A stretch of 64,000 bases of DNA, taken from contig NZ_FXUA01000001.1 of the NCBI RefSeq assembly GCF_900182815.1, forward strand, positions 434,001-498,000, in the 5' to 3' direction. This stretch comes from Algoriphagus winogradskyi (lineage in GTDB: Bacteria > Bacteroidota > Bacteroidia > Cytophagales > Cyclobacteriaceae). The position numbers and the translations under genes are program-made. Positions 60,924 through 64,000 of this stretch are shown here, in pieces (positions within the stretch are counted from its first letter, which is position 1; each line of letters begins with the position of its first letter). The notes under the pieces were generated by a model. It saw only the letters and a list, made by a program, of their open reading frames with translations, ran no database searches and had not been told where the DNA came from.

Positions 60924-62808
60924 TCAATCCCTGAGGCAGCGGCATGAAAACCCATCTCCTTTTATATTACCGTCTTTTCCCAAAGAAGCATTACTGCTTT
61001 CCAAATAATACCCAATTGCGCTCAAATCATTAATTGAAGTAGAGCTCCACCAGCTACCCCAATACCCCCCATTACCAAAACCCTTATCTACCGTTCTGTC
61101 ACCACCTGGAAGTGCAGAGAAATTTGACTCATTTGTTGCTCCAACATTTTCACCTTTCCAGATAGTCGTTGCTTTCATTTTACCTCCCGCGACGGCAGCG
61201 CCTCCTAAATAATCAGAAAGTATTTTCCACTCACTACTAGAGGGTATATGCCATCCTTCAGGACATAATTTACTTTTATTTACAGCAAACCAATTGTATA
61301 GTTTCCCGAAGTCCGGATCGTTGGTAGCACTATTACCATAATAAGACCAAGCAGGCTTTTCAGTTGGCCTATTGTTATTCCATATCGCAGCCCAGACTTG
61401 CTGGGAGATGACTTGAGATATATTTCCAGCATATCGAAGATTTTCAGCAAACCAAGTTTGATCACCGATCTTTACGATTTTATAAACATTGCCATCACGA
61501 GGATCTGTGAAAGTCACCAAGCATTTTTCATTTAGTTCTACTTGATTTCCGTTGGCAAGATAGCAAACATCAATCTCAGGCTCAGCAGCAATCCAGGCTA
61601 CACCTATGGCCGTGGTATTTGCACCGTTGGCAATGACTGCAAAGGCCTTATCAATAAAATTCCAATTCTTAACCATATACTCAAACCACTCTATATTTAG
61701 AAAGCCATCCAAAGTGCAGTTCTTTATCAGTCCCTCCACATTGGACATCGTGATGTTTCGAACCGTATATAAAATCTCCGAAATACTTGTACTGCTGTTG
61801 AAATTGGTAGAGGTGTGTATCAAACCAATCAGATTGAATATTACAGTCTTCTTACAACTTTCTTTTGGATCCAAAACTGGAATCAACGTTTGCAATAGAT
61901 TATATGAAAACTGTCCGAGATTTTCATAGAATGCCTCATCGTGTTCAGCCCCGCTGGAAGACCCTGGTCGCCCCGTTCGATATTTAAAAGTGAAATTCCC
62001 TTCTCCTTCAACCAAAAATTGTTGATCTCCTGATTCGCTAACAATTTCACCTTTGCCACTTATTAGTTCCTGAATAGAAGCCGGAACGATTTTCAATCCT
62101 TCAACTACCACCTTCCCAACCCGGTCTGAACCTTTGTAAATCCCGATTACTGTGGTTACCGCTGAGCCTTTATTATTGAAAGTAAAATTGTTCCCCGCTT
62201 TAAATGTATTGACAGGAAGTTCTTTTTCTTCGGCCTCCATCCTCGCCGATGCAGAACTAAAAAGCTGAACCAAAGCTGCTGCGATTCCCGTGTTGGTCTC
62301 ATCAAAAAGTGGCTTTTTCAATTCGAGGTTTTTAAGTATTTCAGATTCTAAAAGGCCAAAAGCAGGATCTGCCAAGGCTTTTGCCATAAAGGACTTTTTA
62401 CCATCATCCGAAAGTGAAATTACTGCAGGAGTCATCATCACCATAGCTAAAGCTGTAGTTCTTGGAGTGATATTAAAATCCGCAGCTCCCGGATAAAAAT
62501 ATCCCATCAAAGCTACCTCAGAGTTGGAATACCTCGCAAAAAAAGCAGTATAAGCACCCTCCAAATTCCCCCTCACTATACGGTGAGGCATCAATATTAG
62601 AAAATACATTCATTACCTCGAGGTCTTCTGTGGACATTCCCTCCGGCAGTAATATCCTGCCTCGGATATCCTTTCCTTCAAAATATTTATCATTAATATT
62701 CTGTGGATTCTTGTCATTATCTCCATTCTTGGAGTCACATGATTGAAAAAATGCAGTCGTAAAAATGACAATTATGTATGTGAACAAAATATTCTTAATG
62801 ACTTTCAT
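60924..62808 (-). pseudogene. Lipoprotein with C-terminal FISUMP domain, split by a frameshift
   Basis: Two overlapping frames read as one gene: residues 1-96 at 62808-62518 (lipobox region FFQSCDS, Cys24) and a 561-codon frame at 62609-60924. The C-terminal 190 residues are a TIGR02145 (FISUMP) domain: KIGDQTWFAENLRY, GKLYNWFAVN, CPEGWHIPSSSEWKILSDYLGG, SNFSALPGGDRT, GYWGSWWSST. The middle part resembles an uncharacterised repeat. One extra base at the C5 run 62568-62572 (G5 on the coding strand) would restore the frame if removed. Cell-surface exposure is expected. It could be a true pseudogene, phase-variable gene, or sequencing error. Confidence 0.75.
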
Positions 62809-63154
62809 ATAAGTTTCCTAAAAATTTAATTTTTAAAATACAATTAAATGGGTTTAAAAAAAATATAAACCGACATAAAGAATACTTTTACTACTAATTC
62901 GATAAACAATAAATGCGAAATCGATATGGCTAGATTATAAATATTAAAAAAAACTAAATCCCAAGAATTCCTGCCATTTTGTCCGCATTTTCGTAATTTC
63001 GCCTTCCGAAAGAAGGAAAGAAGAAATTACATGAAATCGAGCCTGCCTGTGGCGGACAGGCATGACTCAAAAGTCATACACTGGCATTTCCCGATAGCTA
63101 TCGGGGTTACGCTGCGAGATTCCATATGCCCTTCGTAAGACAGATTTTAGAAAT
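62809..63154. other. Leader of miaB with several palindromes
   Basis: About 345 bp without a gene. The AT-rich part (62809-62990) holds nothing obvious. Between 63000 and 63110 several hairpins follow one another: CCTTC/GAAGG (63002-63016), TGCCTGT/ACAGGCA (63044-63062), ATGACT/AGTCAT (63062-63077) and the perfect 16-bp CCCGATAGCTATCGGG (63090-63105). The GCCTGCCTGTGGCGGACAGGCA word and the CCCGATAGCTATCGGG word are known to me as dispersed repeats in Bacteroidota. Confidence 0.65.
63044..63105. repeat. Dispersed palindromic repeat units upstream of miaB
   Basis: TGCCTGTGGCGGACAGGCA (63044-63062), ATGACT-CAAA-AGTCAT (63062-63077; shares base 63062) and CCCGATAGCTATCGGG (63090-63105) are separate, closely placed inverted repeats in non-coding DNA 50-110 bp before the miaB start. 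Confidence 0.7.
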
Positions 63155-64000
63155 ATGAATAATTTGATTGCAGACATTGATATCATCTCAGGGGAAGAAG
63201 CACAAGCGTGCGACTTCAAAACTACCGTAGATGAGAATACCGGAAAAACCCGAAAACTATATATTGAAAGCTACGGTTGTGCGATGAACTTCGCAGATTC
63301 CGAAGTAGTAGCTTCCATTATGAAAGAAGGAGGATACGACACCACTTCTGATTTTTACCAAGCCGATGCTATTTTCCTTAATACTTGCTCCATCCGTGAA
63401 AAAGCTGAGCAGACAGTAAGAAAACGACTTACAGATTTTCAAAGAGCCAAAAGAGCTAAACCTTCACTCACAATCGGAGTTTTGGGATGCATGGCTGAGC
63501 GACTCAAAGAAAAACTACTAGAGGAAGAAAAGCTAGTGGATATAGTGGTTGGTCCAGATGCTTATCGTGATCTTCCAAACCTACTTTCTGTTGCAGAAGA
63601 AGGTCAAAAGGCGGTAAATACATTTCTTTCCCGTGAGGAAACCTACGCAGACATCTCCCCTGTCCGATTGAATTCCAATGGCATCACCGCATTCATTTCT
63701 ATCATGCGTGGATGTGATAATATGTGTTCTTTCTGCGTAGTGCCCTTCACTCGTGGTAGAGAAAGAAGTCGCGATCCACATTCCATCGTAGCCGAAGCAA
63801 AAGACCTATTCTCTAAAGGCTACAAGGAAGTGACCCTTCTCGGTCAAAATGTCGATAGCTACAAGTGGTCCCCGGAGGAGAACAATAAGGCAAGACTAAA
63901 CAAAAAAGAAGAAGAAGTAAGTACCGTAGTCAATTTTGCCAACTTATTGGAAATGGTAGCCTTGGTAGATCCCTCTCTAAGAATACGTTTCTCCACTTCT
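63155..64000 (+). CDS. miaB: tRNA-2-methylthio-N6-dimethylallyladenosine synthase (partial, 5' end)
   Basis: A radical SAM methylthiotransferase, cut by the window end after 282 codons. The N-terminal UPF0004 domain has cysteines for the auxiliary cluster in [20 protein letters not shown] and VLGCMAER. The radical SAM motif is [23 protein letters not shown]3CX2C. The TRAM domain lies beyond the window. It modifies A37 of tRNAs reading UNN codons. Confidence 0.95.
   Translation, partial: MNNLIADIDIISGEEAQACDFKTTVDENTGKTRKLYIESYGCAMNFADSEVVASIMKEGGYDTTSDFYQADAIFLNTCSIREKAEQTVRKRLTDFQRAKRAKPSLTIGVLGCMAERLKEKLLEEEKLVDIVVGPDAYRDLPNLLSVAEEGQKAVNTFLSREETYADISPVRLNSNGITAFISIMRGCDNMCSFCVVPFTRGRERSRDPHSIVAEAKDLFSKGYKEVTLLGQNVDSYKWSPEENNKARLNKKEEEVSTVVNFANLLEMVALVDPSLRIRFSTS

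Overview
The window looks like chromosomal DNA of a Bacteroidota member, most likely the Cytophagales family Cyclobacteriaceae (Algoriphagus-like). The support is indirect: moderate AT-rich composition, few Shine-Dalgarno-like sites, Bacteroidota-type families (DUF3822 next to coaD, DUF1573, DUF6428 in an ars operon, a FISUMP-domain lipoprotein, AsmA), and a FucP-type oxidative fucose locus. This placement is an inference from gene content and recalled families; no search was run.

Layout. 1-3.6 kb: a Na+/alanine-type symporter, two small proteins and a PL10 pectate lyase. 3.7-6.3 kb: an arsenic operon on the minus strand (arsR, DUF6428, arsenate-reductase-like phosphatase, acr3). 6.7-15.6 kb: an accessory stretch with methionine aminopeptidase, an SDR, a VOC protein, a decayed esterase-TPR gene, a luciferase-like oxidoreductase, an orphan secreted protein, an SGNH hydrolase, a ParDE module, an AAA-DUF4143 ATPase behind a palindrome, and a lipoprotein. 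15.7-22.1 kb: a minus-strand tetR-tolC-acrA-acrB-type efflux operon with a clear TetR operator. 22.26 kb: tRNA-Leu(UAG). 22.5-28.8 kb: acyltransferase, GAF histidine kinase, cyclophilin, AsmA. 28.8-37.2 kb: a sugar-acid locus that fits oxidative L-fucose breakdown (two SDRs, lactonase, FAH-type hydrolase, FucP, mutarotase), interrupted by a DUF1016/YhcG nuclease gene.

37.2-48 kb: a MITE-like repeat, HAD hydrolase, ABC exporter, the TIGR03915/TIGR03916 pair (radical SAM DNA-repair candidates), a metallophosphoesterase, cupin and GNAT genes separated by gene-poor DNA, DUF1573, and a RecD-like helicase divergent from a Nudix gene. 48-51.4 kb: DUF3822, coaD, a second Nudix gene, pyrE. 51.5-56.4 kb: the most interesting locus, a tight five-gene minus-strand operon of esterase, ATP-grasp ligase, YbdK/GCS2-type carboxylate-amine ligase, class-I glutamine amidotransferase and a second ATP-grasp protein. 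It looks like a biosynthetic pathway for a small peptide-like or amide metabolite whose product is unknown to me. 56.5-64 kb: a membrane protein, gamma-carbonic anhydrase, YceI lipoprotein, pabB overlapping dinB, a frameshifted FISUMP lipoprotein, and the 5' part of miaB behind a leader rich in palindromes.

Most genes end at strong intrinsic terminators. One of these hairpins lies inside the 5' coding region of the DUF3822 gene. No CRISPR array, intact insertion sequence, integrase or rRNA was seen.
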